Shown: piece by piece, positions 54,307-63,619 of the stretch
Layout of the letters: every line of letters begins with the position of its first letter
Position numbering within the stretch: the stretch's first letter is position 1
Notes under the pieces: generated by a model
The model's input: the letters and a program-made list of their open reading frames with translations, nothing else
Databases searched by the model: none
Told to the model about the DNA's origin: nothing
Position numbers and translations under genes: made by a program
Assembly (NCBI RefSeq): GCF_003660165.1
Contig: NZ_CP032829.1
Location: 372,001 to 436,000, forward strand
Source of the DNA: Sphingomonas paeninsulae
GTDB lineage: Bacteria; Pseudomonadota; Alphaproteobacteria; Sphingomonadales; Sphingomonadaceae
Direction of reading: 5' to 3'
Length of the DNA: 64,000 nucleotides

Positions 54307-55728
54307 TTATTTCAGATTGGCGGAATACTGGCCGTGCGGCTCACCACCCAAAGCGCGGATCAGGGCGACGGAAGTTTGCAGGCGCTGGGTGCGGAGCGTC
54401 AGGACGGTGCGCTGCGCAAGCAACGATGCGGTCTGCGCTACGACCACTTCGAGATAGTCCGAAGCGCCGTCGCGATAACGGATGAGAGCCAACTCTGTGG
54501 TGCGAGCCGACGCGCGCGCGGCTTCGTCCTGTTCGCGCTCGGCATCGGCAAGGTGATGAGCCGCAGCCAATCCATCTTCGACTTCACGAAACGCGCCCAG
54601 GACTGTTGATCGATAATCGGCAGCGGTTTCTTCGAAGACCGCGCGCGACTGGCGAATGTCTGCCTTTCGACGACCACCATCAAAAACGGGTGCCAGTAAC
54701 GCCAGCGGACCGAGCGCCCAAAAGCTGTTTGCAGCAGAAATCAAACTGCCGCCGGTGCTCTGGTAACCGCCTGACAAACCAAGCGTTAGCGACGGAAACT
54801 GCGCTGCCCTGGCGACGCCGATGCGCTCGTTGGCGGCAGCAACCCGGCGTTCGGCGGCGGCAATGTCAGGGCGACGCTGAAGCAGTTCGGAAGGAATCCC
54901 GGCGGCAATCGGCATGGGTTCAATGTCGGGAATTGCTGCTGGAACCGAGAATGTCGATGGCGTTTCACCGACAAGGACGGCAAGTTGGTGCTCGGCATTC
55001 GCACGGTCGAGCGCAATGGTTGCGAGTTGCGCCCGCGCATCCGAAAGCTGGCTTTGCGCGCGACTGGTATCCAGCCCCGATGCGATGCCACCGCTGTGGC
55101 GGATGTCCGTCAGTTCGAACGCGCGAGCATAGGCTTTGCTGGTCTGAAGCAACAAATCGGCCTGTGCATCAAGTCCACGCAGGCGAAAATATGTGTCCGC
55201 GATGCCGGCGTGGAGACTAAGGCGAACCGAGGCTAGGTCCGCTTCACTGGCTGCTGCATCGGCGCGACCGGCACGAGCGGCACCACGCAGTCGTCCCCAT
55301 AAGTCGATTTCCCAATCGAACGAGCCCGCCAGCGTGCGGTCGGTGTAAGTTACGCTACTGCCCGAAGACAGAGGTCGCCCGGCCGAAACGCGTTCACGCG
55401 CGATCGAGGGTCCGATCGACACTTCCGGAAGGCGCTCGGCCCCTGCCCGGTCGGCCAGCGCAACAGCCTGATCATAGCGAGCAACAGCAGCGGCAACGGT
55501 TGGGCTGGCCGCTTCGGATCGCGCTTCCAGATCGTTGAGCAACGGGTCGTTGAAACTCTTCCACCAGTCACCGCGTGGCTCGCGATCGAGCGGCGTCGCA
55601 ACCGCCCAGCCCTTCTCTTCTTTGAAATTCACCGCCGCGGGCGTCGTCGGCACATAATAGGCCGGAGCCATCGAACAGGCCGAAACCACCGCAACAAGCG
55701 GAAGCGGAAGCCATAGCGACTTCCGCAT
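54307..55728 (-). CDS. RND efflux outer membrane factor (NodT/OprM type lipoprotein)
   Basis: The 473-residue lipoprotein (MRKSLWLPLPLVAVVSACSMAP, lipobox ending at Cys18) has two TolC repeats with long helices, including DRAGAERLPEVSIGPSIARERV, SFDWEIDLWGRLRGAARAGRADAAASEADLASVRLSLHAGIADTYF and RRPDIAAAERRVAAANERIGVARAAQFPSLTLGLSGGYQ. It forms the exit duct of the tripartite pump. It follows the adaptor gene with a one-base overlap (TGATG) and converges with the alpha-hydroxyacid dehydrogenase gene. Confidence 0.95.
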   Translation of the reverse strand: MRKSLWLPLPLVAVVSACSMAPAYYVPTTPAAVNFKEEKGWAVATPLDREPRGDWWKSFNDPLLNDLEARSEAASPTVAAAVARYDQAVALADRAGAERLPEVSIGPSIARERVSAGRPLSSGSSVTYTDRTLAGSFDWEIDLWGRLRGAARAGRADAAASEADLASVRLSLHAGIADTYFRLRGLDAQADLLLQTSKAYARAFELTDIRHSGGIASGLDTSRAQSQLSDARAQLATIALDRANAEHQLAVLVGETPSTFSVPAAIPDIEPMPIAAGIPSELLQRRPDIAAAERRVAAANERIGVARAAQFPSLTLGLSGGYQSTGGSLISAANSFWALGPLALLAPVFDGGRRKADIRQSRAVFEETAADYRSTVLGAFREVEDGLAAAHHLADAEREQDEAARASARTTELALIRYRDGASDYLEVVVAQTASLLAQRTVLTLRTQRLQTSVALIRALGGEPHGQYSANLK

Positions 55729-56882
55729 CAGCTTGCGGCCTTGGCTACGGCTTTTTCGACGCGAACCTGATCGCCCTCGGCAAGGGCATCGGGCGGCGTA
55801 TCGACAATCCGTTCGCGCCCGGTCAGCCCCGCACCGATCTGGACAATCGCACCTTCATCGCGCGCGATTGTGACGGGGCGGAGGTGGATGCGGTTTTGCG
55901 CATCGACGATGGCAACGACCGGGCCCGTTTCGCGCACCATGACCGCGCTGGCGGGCAGCGTGATGCCGCTGGATGTCGCTAGCGGGAAACGGATTTGCGC
56001 ATAAGCACCGGGCTTCAATGCGCCGTCGCTATTATCGGCCTCCAACTGGACCAGAACACTGCCCGACGCCGGATCGACCGCGCCTGCCGAACGCGTCAGC
56101 TTTGCTGTGAACACGCGGTCGGGAAATTCGGGAACGGTCAGCTTCGCTTCCATGCCCGGATGGATTTGCCCAGAACTGCCTTGCGGAATGCGAACGAAGA
56201 TTCGCACGCGGCGGATGTCGGACACGGTGAATAGCGGCTGCGACGCGGCTGTCCCCGCGACAACCAGCGCGCCGATCTGTGCCGAACGACTGGTGACAAC
56301 TCCGGCAAACGGTGCTTGAATCTGCGTGAAGCCCTTCAACGCACGCAAACGGCGAACGTTGGCCGATTGCGCATTCGTCAGCGCGGTATTCGCAGCCAAT
56401 GCCCCACGCTTTTCGTCAGCCTCTTGTTTCGACACGGCATCGCGCGCCAACAGCGCGTCCCAGCGAACCGCCGTCGTCCGCGCAAGCGACTGGTTGGCGC
56501 TGGCAGTCTGGTAATCGGCCTGCGCCTGCGCCAGTTGCTGATCGACTTCGGGCGCATCAATAATCGCCAGCGTCTGTCCTGCCACCACACGGTCGCCGAT
56601 ATCGGCCAGCCAGCGCCGGACATACCCGTTGGTCCGCGCATAAAGGGCCGCACTGTTATACGCCTGAATATTACCGGGCAACGTCAGCCCTTGCCCTGCT
56701 GTATTCGTGGCAGGTGTCACAACAGTCACGGTCTGCACCGCAGAGTCCTGCGCGACGGTTTCCAGATTATGATCGGCACGGACCCGCGTCCCGATACCGA
56801 CGGCAACCACGGCAAGCGCGACAATGCCTGCGCCGATACCAACCTTGCGCAACGAGCGAGATGGCGGTTGATCATCAGACAT
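55728..56882 (-). CDS. RND efflux periplasmic adaptor (HlyD/AcrA type)
   Basis: The 384-residue adaptor has an N-terminal membrane anchor (VGIGAGIVALAVVAVGIGTRV), a lipoyl and hairpin domain (QLAQAQADYQTASANQSLARTTAVRWDALLARDAVSKQEADEKRGAL), and a beta-barrel domain (PFAGVVTSRSAQIGALV, RIPQGSSGQIHPGMEAKLTVPEFPDRVFTAKLTRSAGAVDPASGSV). It links the inner membrane pump to the outer membrane duct. Its start lies inside the end of the pump gene's reading frame (eight-base overlap). Confidence 0.93.
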   Translation of the reverse strand: MSDDQPPSRSLRKVGIGAGIVALAVVAVGIGTRVRADHNLETVAQDSAVQTVTVVTPATNTAGQGLTLPGNIQAYNSAALYARTNGYVRRWLADIGDRVVAGQTLAIIDAPEVDQQLAQAQADYQTASANQSLARTTAVRWDALLARDAVSKQEADEKRGALAANTALTNAQSANVRRLRALKGFTQIQAPFAGVVTSRSAQIGALVVAGTAASQPLFTVSDIRRVRIFVRIPQGSSGQIHPGMEAKLTVPEFPDRVFTAKLTRSAGAVDPASGSVLVQLEADNSDGALKPGAYAQIRFPLATSSGITLPASAVMVRETGPVVAIVDAQNRIHLRPVTIARDEGAIVQIGAGLTGRERIVDTPPDALAEGDQVRVEKAVAKAAS

Positions 56883-59800
56883 GAGCGAGTTCCAGTTCCA
56901 TAGGTGTCCGTGCCTTCACGCCCTTGCGGTGAACGAAACTGAAGACGACGGGGACAAACATCAACGTCGCGATCGTGGCACAGAAAAGGCCACCGATCAC
57001 TGCACGACCAAGCGGGGCGTTCTGTTCGCCGCCATCGCCGAGACCAAGCGCCATCGGCAACATTCCGATGATCATGGCAAGCGCGGTCATCAGAACTGGG
57101 CGAAAACGAACCATGCCAGCCTCGAGCGCGGCCTGATAAGAATTTCCGAGTTCGGCCAGTCGTTCGCGCGCGAAACTAACCACCAGAATCGAGTTAGCGG
57201 TTGCAACGCCCATGCACATGATCGCTCCGGTAAGCGCAGGCACTGACAAGGTAGTGCCAGTGATGAACAACGTCCAGATAATGCCAGCCAGTGCGGCGGG
57301 TAACGCTGTGATGATCACGAACGGATCGAGCCAGCTCTGGAAGTTCACGACGATCAACAGATAGATCAGGACAATCGCGCCGAGCAGGCCAAATCCCAAC
57401 CCCGAAAAGGCCGTGTTCATCGTTGCATACTGGCCGCGCAGATCGACAGCCACACCCTTCGGCTTTTGATGATCGAGTTTCTTCAGGACGCTATTGATCT
57501 CCCCAGCGACCGCACCAAGATCGCGACCCTGTGGCGTTGCAAAAATGTCGATGACTGGCTGGATGTTATAATGACTAACCACGGCTGCGGCATTCGAACG
57601 AGTGAAGGTTGCGAGGCCGCCGAGTACCTGGGACTGGCCGCCTGCCGCGCCGGATATAGGCACATTCGACAAGTCGCTGATCGACCCGAGCTGATATTCC
57701 GGGGTCTGGCCGACCACAGGATACGACACCCCGTTCTCAGGATTCAGGAAGAACACCGGTGCAGTCTGCGACGTCCCCGCCAGCGTCGTACCGAGACTGT
57801 TCGTCACGTCACGCTCGGTAAGATTATATTGACCGATGCGCGAGCGATCGACGTTCACCGAGAGCTGAGGATAGGAAGAGGATTGCTGAATGCGCGCGTC
57901 AGCGATGCCAGGTATCGAACGGATATTGCGGAGTATTTTTGCCGCATAGGTCGCGTTGGCCGTAGCATCCCTGCCGCTGACCTGAATGTCGATCGGCGCA
58001 GGAGCGCCGAAGTTCAGGATCTGGCTGGTGATATCGGCCGGCAGGAACGAAAACGTGTCAGCCGGGAAAGCACGGGGCAATTCACGACGCAAAAGGGCAA
58101 TGTGGTCGGGCGTCGGTGCATGATCTTTTTTCAGCGTGATCAGGATGTCGCCATCCTGCGGGCCGATCGTGCCGGAATTATTGTAAACCGTGTTGATGCC
58201 GCTAACCGGCAGACCAATGTTATCGGTGATCGAAACGATCTCACCCGCCGGCAATAACGACCGAACGCGCGCCTCGATCCGCTGAAATTCCGCCGAAGTA
58301 TTTTCCAGCCGCGAGCCGACTGGTGCCCGGACGTGCATCGCGATCTGGCCTGCGTCCACCGACGGAAAGAAATTGCGACCGAGAAATGGCGTCAGCAGAA
58401 AGCTAAGCAGCACGACCACAAGAAACCCAATAACAAACGGCTTTGGCGCGTTCAGCGCGCGTTCGAGCAGGCCACCATAACCTGCACGGAACTTCTCAAA
58501 CCGATGTTCGAAACCGCGCTGGAAACGCACCAGCGGATTACGCGATGTGGCACTTCCGGCCTCGTGGATATGACCCGGCGTATGGGGCCGAAGCAGATAC
58601 ATCGCCATCGTCGGAACCAGAGTCCGCGACAGGATGAACGACGCGATCATGGCGAAAACGACGGCCAGCGCCATCGGCACGAACAGAAAACCTGCGATTC
58701 CCGGCAAAAAGAACATCGGTACGAACACGATACAGATGCACAGCAGCGACACGAACGCGGGCGTCACGATCTGCGCGGCACCATCGAGGATTGAATGGAT
58801 AACGCCCTTGCCCTGCTCCAGATGCCAGTTAATGTTCTCGATGGTCACTGTCGCGTCATCGACGAGAATACCGACCGCGAGTGCCAGTCCGCCAAGTGTC
58901 ATCGTGTTCAACGTCTGACCGAACGCAGCCAGCGCGGCGACCGCAGACAATACGGCCAATGGGATCGAGACGGCGATGATGATCGTAGAGCGCCACGAAC
59001 CGAGGAACAGGAGGATCATCAGCGAAGTCAGAATCGCCGCCAGTGCGCCTTCCTTGACCACGCCCTCGACCGCACCCTTCACGAACAACGATTGATCGCC
59101 GACTGGCAGAATCTTCAACGACGCGGGTAGCCCCTCCTGAAGCGCGGGAATCTTGTCCTTAACGCCCTGTACGATGGCGAGCGTCGACGTCGCCCCATTT
59201 TTCAGCACAGTCAGGAGCGCCGATCGCGCGCCATCGACGTGCACAACGTTGGTTTGCGGCCCGCTGCCATCGCGGACATGGGCAACATCGCGCATATAGA
59301 TGGTCGCGCCGTTCACGACCTTTACTGGAATATCGTTTAGCGCGGCAACCGACGACGGGGCGTTGTTGAGCTTCACACTGTATTGCAAGCTGCCGATCTT
59401 GACGAAACCAGCCGGGCTGATCTGGTTCTGCGCAGCGATTGCATTGGCAACATCCTGAGCAGACAGACCATTTGAATTCAGCGCCTGCTGATCGATGTCT
59501 ATTTGAATCTGACGCTGGCGGCCGCCCGATGGATACGGAATGGCGGCACCGGGAACGGTGACGAGCCCCGGGCGTATCTGATTGACGCCAAGGTCGAAAA
59601 ACTGTTGCTCGGTAAGCCCCTTTCCTGACAGCGCAAGTTGCACGATTGGCACCGTGGATGCACTGTAGTTCAGGATCAGCGGCGGCGTGACGCCTGGGGG
59701 CATCTGGCGCAACACAGTCTGTGAAACCGACGTAACTTGCGCCGTTGCAGTGCGAATATCGGAACCCGGCTGGAAATAGATTTTGACGATACCGATGCCG

Positions 59801-60063
59801 GGAAGCGACTGACTTTCAATATGCTCGATATCATTGACCGTAGTCGTCAGCACACGCTCGTAAGGTGTAATGATGCGTCCGGCCATTTCCTCTGGTGGAA
59901 GACCTGCATAGTTCCAGGCGACGGCGATCACCGGAACCTTGATCTCTGGGAAAATATCCACGGGCGTCCGCAGCGCGGCAAGAATGCCGACGATCAGGAT
60001 TAGCAGCGCCATAACGATGAACGTCAACGGTCGCTGAAGCGCGGTCTTTACGATACCGATCAT
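56875..60063 (-). CDS. RND efflux pump permease (HAE1 family)
   Basis: The 1062-residue inner membrane pump has the N-terminal TM1 (LTFIVMALLILIVGILAAL), periplasmic porter domains, the proton-relay Asp pair in TM4 (GILVDDATVTIENINWH), and the second repeat (FNFQSWLDPFVI-like VNFQSWLDPFVIITALPAALAG, GVATANSILVVSFARERLAE). It exports drugs or other hydrophobic compounds driven by protons. It is the first gene of the operon pump-adaptor-duct and is divergent from a LysR gene with 152 bp between them. Confidence 0.95.
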   Translation of the reverse strand: MIGIVKTALQRPLTFIVMALLILIVGILAALRTPVDIFPEIKVPVIAVAWNYAGLPPEEMAGRIITPYERVLTTTVNDIEHIESQSLPGIGIVKIYFQPGSDIRTATAQVTSVSQTVLRQMPPGVTPPLILNYSASTVPIVQLALSGKGLTEQQFFDLGVNQIRPGLVTVPGAAIPYPSGGRQRQIQIDIDQQALNSNGLSAQDVANAIAAQNQISPAGFVKIGSLQYSVKLNNAPSSVAALNDIPVKVVNGATIYMRDVAHVRDGSGPQTNVVHVDGARSALLTVLKNGATSTLAIVQGVKDKIPALQEGLPASLKILPVGDQSLFVKGAVEGVVKEGALAAILTSLMILLFLGSWRSTIIIAVSIPLAVLSAVAALAAFGQTLNTMTLGGLALAVGILVDDATVTIENINWHLEQGKGVIHSILDGAAQIVTPAFVSLLCICIVFVPMFFLPGIAGFLFVPMALAVVFAMIASFILSRTLVPTMAMYLLRPHTPGHIHEAGSATSRNPLVRFQRGFEHRFEKFRAGYGGLLERALNAPKPFVIGFLVVVLLSFLLTPFLGRNFFPSVDAGQIAMHVRAPVGSRLENTSAEFQRIEARVRSLLPAGEIVSITDNIGLPVSGINTVYNNSGTIGPQDGDILITLKKDHAPTPDHIALLRRELPRAFPADTFSFLPADITSQILNFGAPAPIDIQVSGRDATANATYAAKILRNIRSIPGIADARIQQSSSYPQLSVNVDRSRIGQYNLTERDVTNSLGTTLAGTSQTAPVFFLNPENGVSYPVVGQTPEYQLGSISDLSNVPISGAAGGQSQVLGGLATFTRSNAAAVVSHYNIQPVIDIFATPQGRDLGAVAGEINSVLKKLDHQKPKGVAVDLRGQYATMNTAFSGLGFGLLGAIVLIYLLIVVNFQSWLDPFVIITALPAALAGIIWTLFITGTTLSVPALTGAIMCMGVATANSILVVSFARERLAELGNSYQAALEAGMVRFRPVLMTALAMIIGMLPMALGLGDGGEQNAPLGRAVIGGLFCATIATLMFVPVVFSFVHRKGVKARTPMELELAHV

Positions 60064-60215
60064 TGGTTAAGCTGAGGCCCGGTGATTGTTGCAACATTGG
60101 AACCGTTGTCGAACGTCATGTAAGATGTTCTCATCATAGATGCTGCCATGCAACATCAAACATTGGCAGTCTAATATGAGTTGCATAGCGATCGATATCG
60201 ATTACGACCTGATCG
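60064..60215. promoter_or_regulatory. Divergent control region of the RND operon and LysR gene
   Basis: The region contains the palindrome TGTTGCAACA (60087-60096) and a second GCAACAT further right (within ATGCAACATCAAACATTGG), sharing the GCAACAT core. Repeated half-sites in the gap between a LysR gene and its divergent target are typical of LysR-regulated efflux pumps. Exact promoters are not placed. Confidence 0.45.
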
Positions 60216-61109
60216 ATGGAATTACGGCATCTCCGCTATTTTGTGCACGTAGCAGAGGAGCTGCACTTCGGGCGCGCTGCGGCACGGCTTGGAATGTCCC
60301 AGCCACCGCTAAGCCAGCAAATCCGCCTGCTGGAGGATCAACTGGGCGTTGTGTTGCTGGAGCGCACGAGCAGACGAGTCGTACTCACCGAAGCAGGCCG
60401 GCTATTTTTGGCCGAGGCTTATAAAACGCTGGAACAGGCGGACCATGCAATCGATGTGGCTCGCGGAGTCGGCAAGGGTGAACTTGGCGAAATAAACGTC
60501 GGCTTTATGCCCTCTGTGCCATTTACAACGGTCGTGGCGAAGGCACTTTCGAAATTTCGCGCAAGCTATCCTGCGGTGCGTCTCAACCTTACTGAAATGT
60601 CTCGTACGGCACAGATTGAAGGGTTGCTGACCGAAAAGATCGAGATTGCCTTCATCCGCAATGTCTATCCGCCGGTTGTACCGGAAGGACTCGAAGCGAT
60701 CTTGCTGATGGCAGAGCCGTTGGTCGTGGCGATGCTGGCGAACCACCCTCTCGCCATCGCGTCGTCCGACCCGTGTATCGCGGACCTCCGAAACGAGGAT
60801 TTTATCCTATATCGCAGCGATTTCGGAGTAGGGTTCAATGAACATCTGATAGGGCTATGCGCTCTGGCGGGTTACGTACCGAAAGTAACCCAAGAGGTCA
60901 CCGGACCGTTCACGTTGCTCGGGCTGGTTTCCGCCGGTCTCGGGATTACTGTCGTCACACCGACGCTCGGTGCGCTTCATCCCGATAACATGATATTTCG
61001 GCCACTCGACGATCCTGAGGCGATCAGCCGCTTGTGGATGATCCGACGGCGCGGAATATCGAAAGCGGCGGCGCGCTTTGCGGATTTCGTTTTGGCAGCG
61101 CGCACTTAG
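60216..61109 (+). CDS. LysR-family regulator of the divergent RND pump
   Basis: The 297-residue protein has a standard LysR helix-turn-helix (ELRHLRYFVHVAEELHFGRAAARLGMSQPPLSQQIRLLEDQLGVVLLERTSRRVVLT) and an effector domain ending with LVSAGLGITVVTPTLGAL. The HFGRAAARLGMSQPPLSQQI form is that of the CatR/BenM-like subgroup. Control of the pump operon is inferred from divergent layout and repeated sites in the gap. The inducer is unknown. Confidence 0.9.
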   Translation: MELRHLRYFVHVAEELHFGRAAARLGMSQPPLSQQIRLLEDQLGVVLLERTSRRVVLTEAGRLFLAEAYKTLEQADHAIDVARGVGKGELGEINVGFMPSVPFTTVVAKALSKFRASYPAVRLNLTEMSRTAQIEGLLTEKIEIAFIRNVYPPVVPEGLEAILLMAEPLVVAMLANHPLAIASSDPCIADLRNEDFILYRSDFGVGFNEHLIGLCALAGYVPKVTQEVTGPFTLLGLVSAGLGITVVTPTLGALHPDNMIFRPLDDPEAISRLWMIRRRGISKAAARFADFVLAART

Positions 61110-61167
61110 GCTTCGGCGTTATCGGCGCCGCCACGGTTAGACGACTGCGCTCGCAGGGGATACAAAC

Positions 61168-62028
61168 CTAACCATCGCCCAGGAGCAGATCCTGCTCCTT
61201 GCCCGCCAGCGCGACCAGCCAATCGATAAACAGCCGCACGCGTGGAAGCAGACTGACATCTTGATGGACGGCCAGCCAAAAAGTGCGTTTGATCGATTTT
61301 TCGGGATAAATGCGCCGTAATCTGTCGTCCGGATCGCCCATAAAGCACGGCAACACGCCAAAGCCCGCGCCCGACGCAATCATCTCACGCTGGGCATTAA
61401 TGCTGGAGCTGCGCAGCGACGGCTCCCGACCAAGCGCCAATTCGTCGAGATAGTTTAGCTCCGGCGCGTAGATAAAGTCGGGAATATAGCCGATCAGCGC
61501 CACGTTTTCCGGCTCATCGTCCAGACCGGCAGCGATATATAGCCCCAGCCCGTAGTCCGTCAGCCGCCGCGTTTTCAGCGGACCTTTGCGCGGCTGGGCA
61601 AGAAGGAGTGCAATATCGGCTTCTTTTCGCGACGGGTTCAGAAAACCACTGTTGGCAAACAGATCGATAGCAATATTTGGATGGTCGAGGGCAAAGTCGC
61701 GCAAGCGGGGAGCAACAAACCGCGTGCCAAATCCTTCGGCCGCACTTACCCGCACCAGCCCTTTTTCAGCATCACCGCTTCCAGCACCCTGTTCGAATTC
61801 AAGTGCTGCTCGCTCCATTATTTCGGCGTGGGCAAACAGTCGTCGCCCATCGGGGGTCAGAACCTGCCCATCGCGGGTCCGCTCGAACAAGGTATGACCG
61901 AGTTCGAGTTCCAGACTGCGAATCTTTCGGCTGACGGTCGTGCCATCGATACCAAGAGTGCGCGAAGCGCGCTCCAGATTGACCGACCGGGCAAGCACAA
62001 TGAAGGTTTGCAGCTTGCTCCAGTCCAT
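61168..62028 (-). CDS. LysR-family regulator, single-gene type
   Basis: The 286-residue protein begins at ATG 62028 (MDWSKLQTFIVLARSVNLERASRTLGIDGTTVSRKI), the usual start of this subgroup; the TTG at 62037 would add three residues. The DGTTVSRKI recognition helix is the variant seen in regulators that act on distant genes. The effector domain includes GFGTRFVAPRLRDF and SGAGFGVLPCFMGD. It is convergent with the preceding LysR gene (58 bp) and divergent from the HerA-like gene; its target is not obvious. Confidence 0.9.
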   Translation of the reverse strand: MDWSKLQTFIVLARSVNLERASRTLGIDGTTVSRKIRSLELELGHTLFERTRDGQVLTPDGRRLFAHAEIMERAALEFEQGAGSGDAEKGLVRVSAAEGFGTRFVAPRLRDFALDHPNIAIDLFANSGFLNPSRKEADIALLLAQPRKGPLKTRRLTDYGLGLYIAAGLDDEPENVALIGYIPDFIYAPELNYLDELALGREPSLRSSSINAQREMIASGAGFGVLPCFMGDPDDRLRRIYPEKSIKRTFWLAVHQDVSLLPRVRLFIDWLVALAGKEQDLLLGDG

Positions 62029-62143
62029 TAGCTGCAAATACGCAGACAGCTTTCACCTGTCCAGCGACTGGTTTCTGTGGATAACTCTGTTCTGATCTCA
62101 TTGCCTCTTGCCCCCACCTCCTTGCGCCCGCAATGCGCTCCCA

Positions 62144-63595
62144 ATGACGTTTCAAGTAGACATGGGTGAAGACCGGACCGGCAAGTCGGTGCCGATCGAC
62201 CTGGAGGAATTGCTGGCCACGCGACTGTTGGTGCAGGGCAATTCGGGGTCGGGAAAGTCGCATCTTCTCCGCCGCCTGCTAGAACGCAGTGCCTCGCAAG
62301 TTCAGCAGATCATTATCGATCCCGAAGGCGATTTCGTGACGCTTGCCGGACCACATGGTCATGTCGCGATCGAGGCTGTTCAATATTCGGCTCCCGAAGT
62401 CCTCCGCTTCGCCAGCCGCTGCCGTGAACACCGCACATCAGTCGTTCTCAGTCTCGAGGGGCTTGAGATGGAGGGCCAGATGCGATGTGCGGCGGCGTTC
62501 CTGTCCGGGCTATTCGATGCGCCGCGCGAGCACTGGTTTCCGGCACTGGTCGTCGTCGATGAGGCGCAGATATTTGCCCCGGCATCGGGCGCGGACGTGA
62601 GCGAAGAAGTGCGCCGTGCATCGCTGTCAGCGATGACAAACCTGATGTCGCGCGGGCGAAAGCGTGGCCTCGCGGGGATCATCGCGACGCAGCGCCTTGC
62701 CAAACTGTCCAAAAACGTCGCGGCGGAGGCTTCCAATTTCCTTATGGGGCGCACGTTCCTCGACATCGATATGGCCCGCGCCGCCGACCTATTGGGGATG
62801 GAGCGGCGTCAGGCCGAGGCCATTCGCGATTTGGAGCGTGGTTCGTTTCTGGCGCTTGGTCCCGCCATCTGCCGCCGTCCGATTGCGGTCAAGATCGGGC
62901 CAGTCGAAACTTCGGCGCGCAGCGGAAGCCCAATTCTTTCCCCGCTTCCACAGGCACCCGCTGGCGATATGAAACAGTTTCTGCTGGCCGGGTTCGATGA
63001 GGTCCCTCCCCGACCTGTCAAAGCGTCCCCTCCGCCGCCTGCGGTCGAAACCGTGCTCGATCAGATCGGGCATGTCGACCTCACCCCGACTCCTGAAATC
63101 GAAGCACCGGACCCGGCACTCCTCAATCAACTGGTCAGCGATGTGCTGCGTGCGATCGTCGAAGATCCATATTCGACGGCACGACCGGCGGCGATCCTGT
63201 TTCAGGATTTTCAGGTTCGGTGTCGCATGGTCGGTGTGCAGGCACCGCCCCTCGCCCCGTCAGCCTTCGCACGCCGCCTCGCCGCTGCGCGTGCTGGCAT
63301 ATTCGACGGGCTGGATGAGGAATGGGCGGTCGCTATAGACGCAGCCACCGACTTGCCAGACGATATGCTGGGTGCTTTTCTGCTGGTCGCGCGCGCCGCT
63401 CGCGAGGGCGAAGCATGTCCAACCGACGAAGATATCGCCCGCACCTATGGCACAAGCTCACTGGGGCGCGCGCGTCGGGTAATGAACTATATCGAAAGTC
63501 GCAATCTGTTCGTGATCCGCATTGACCTTGCTGGAAAACGATCTGTCACAATCCCGGCGCTGGGATGGACCACGCGTTCGACCGAGACGGTTTAA
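62144..63595 (+). CDS. HerA-like ATP-binding protein (DUF87)
   Basis: The 483-residue protein has a Walker A GNSGSGKSH (Lys38) soon after the start, QIIIDPEGDFVTLAG, a Walker B ALVVVDEAQIFAP and ATQRLAKLSKNVAAEASNFLMGRTFLDIDM (sensor/arginine region), as in HerA/FtsK-type DUF87 ATPases. The C-terminal third is a variable winged-helix-like region (DEDIARTYGTSSLGRARRVMNYIESRNLFVIR). These proteins translocate along DNA, often with NurA-like nucleases or in defence; no nuclease neighbour is visible. The ATG at 62144 is preferred over the upstream frame opening. Confidence 0.88.
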   Translation: MTFQVDMGEDRTGKSVPIDLEELLATRLLVQGNSGSGKSHLLRRLLERSASQVQQIIIDPEGDFVTLAGPHGHVAIEAVQYSAPEVLRFASRCREHRTSVVLSLEGLEMEGQMRCAAAFLSGLFDAPREHWFPALVVVDEAQIFAPASGADVSEEVRRASLSAMTNLMSRGRKRGLAGIIATQRLAKLSKNVAAEASNFLMGRTFLDIDMARAADLLGMERRQAEAIRDLERGSFLALGPAICRRPIAVKIGPVETSARSGSPILSPLPQAPAGDMKQFLLAGFDEVPPRPVKASPPPPAVETVLDQIGHVDLTPTPEIEAPDPALLNQLVSDVLRAIVEDPYSTARPAAILFQDFQVRCRMVGVQAPPLAPSAFARRLAAARAGIFDGLDEEWAVAIDAATDLPDDMLGAFLLVARAAREGEACPTDEDIARTYGTSSLGRARRVMNYIESRNLFVIRIDLAGKRSVTIPALGWTTRSTETV

Positions 63596-63619
63596 GCGAA
63601 AAATCGCCGCATGATTCAG

